From NCBI GenBank assembly GCA_037349315.1, contig JBAIAC010000276.1, positions 372,001 through 436,000 on the forward strand: a stretch of 64,000 bases of DNA. The letters are read 5' to 3'. This DNA is from Chelydra serpentina (taxonomy: Eukaryota > Chordata > Testudines > Chelydridae). A program made the position numbers and the translations under genes. Positions 63,886 to 64,000 of the stretch are shown here, one piece after another (the stretch's first letter is position 1; each line of letters opens with the position of its first letter). The notes beneath the pieces were generated by a model that saw nothing but the letters and a program-made list of their open reading frames with translations, was not told where the DNA came from and did not search any database.

Positions 63886-64000
63886 AAAAGCTACATTTTC
63901 CTGCACATAAACCTTGGTCTTATTTTCACCAATGAAGCTGGGAGCTGTTGGAACACAAAGTTCTGGGTCTTGGGAACAATCCCACAGAAAAGTCATCTTC

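Overview
Vertebrate nuclear DNA, most likely from a cryptodiran (hidden-necked) turtle. The evidence is several copies of a tRNA-derived SINE whose 3' tail matches the 3' end of the CR1 LINEs in the same window (the Cry I/CR1 arrangement described in turtles), together with CR1 fragments, Tc1/mariner-like MITEs and retroviral LTRs. There are no bacterial-style genes. Nearly all long open frames are artefacts of tandem repeats whose unit length is a multiple of three.

The window is a tRNA-gene archipelago. I find about 37 tRNA-derived loci covering iMet, Phe, Ile(UAU, with intron), Thr, Lys, Gln, Val, Leu, Ser, Arg, Glu, Cys, Asn, Gly and probably Ala, on both strands. They range from apparently intact to clear relics. 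They sit in duplicated blocks of 0.3-3 kb repeated in direct and inverted order: Phe/Val, Lys/Gln, Ser, Asn/Thr, Arg, Cys, and an inverted pair of initiator-Met copies.

Layout: 1-8.9 kb, CR1 tail, first 57-bp minisatellite array, iMet inverted repeat, Phe/Ile/Thr/Lys/Gln loci. 9.1-13.3 kb, a broken Ty3/gypsy retrotransposon lacking integrase, with a solo LTR nested in its pol. 13.3-18.7 kb, tRNA relics and a hAT-type insertion. 18.7-22.2 kb, the largest 57-bp array (about 60 units, reverse orientation). 22.2-24.8 kb, tRNA relics and DNA transposon debris. 26.9-29.5 kb, the only convincing protein-coding exons: a start exon and a canonical 127-bp KRAB-A exon on the minus strand, with no zinc fingers in the window. 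31.2-34.3 kb, a C-rich minisatellite. 34.5 kb, a CpG-rich promoter-like segment with ZNF143, ETS, CRE and NRF1-like sites. 34.7-41.3 kb, a large inverted repeat (about 2-kb arms) carrying GC-box minisatellites, TG tracts and copies of the KRAB gene's 5' region, ending in 57-bp repeats. 41.8-64 kb, more tRNA duplicons, a CR1 insertion inside a tRNA-Thr gene, and LTR fragments.

The most interesting signals are: the 57-bp satellite with an invariant CACGTG core in three arrays and two single-unit outposts; the palindrome built from KRAB-gene 5' copies; the G-rich minisatellites on both sides of the promoter with opposite strand skew; a Phe/Cys chimeric tRNA gene; and several transposon insertions that can be proved because an empty paralogous site lies in the same window. 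All calls are from reading the sequence; no search was run.
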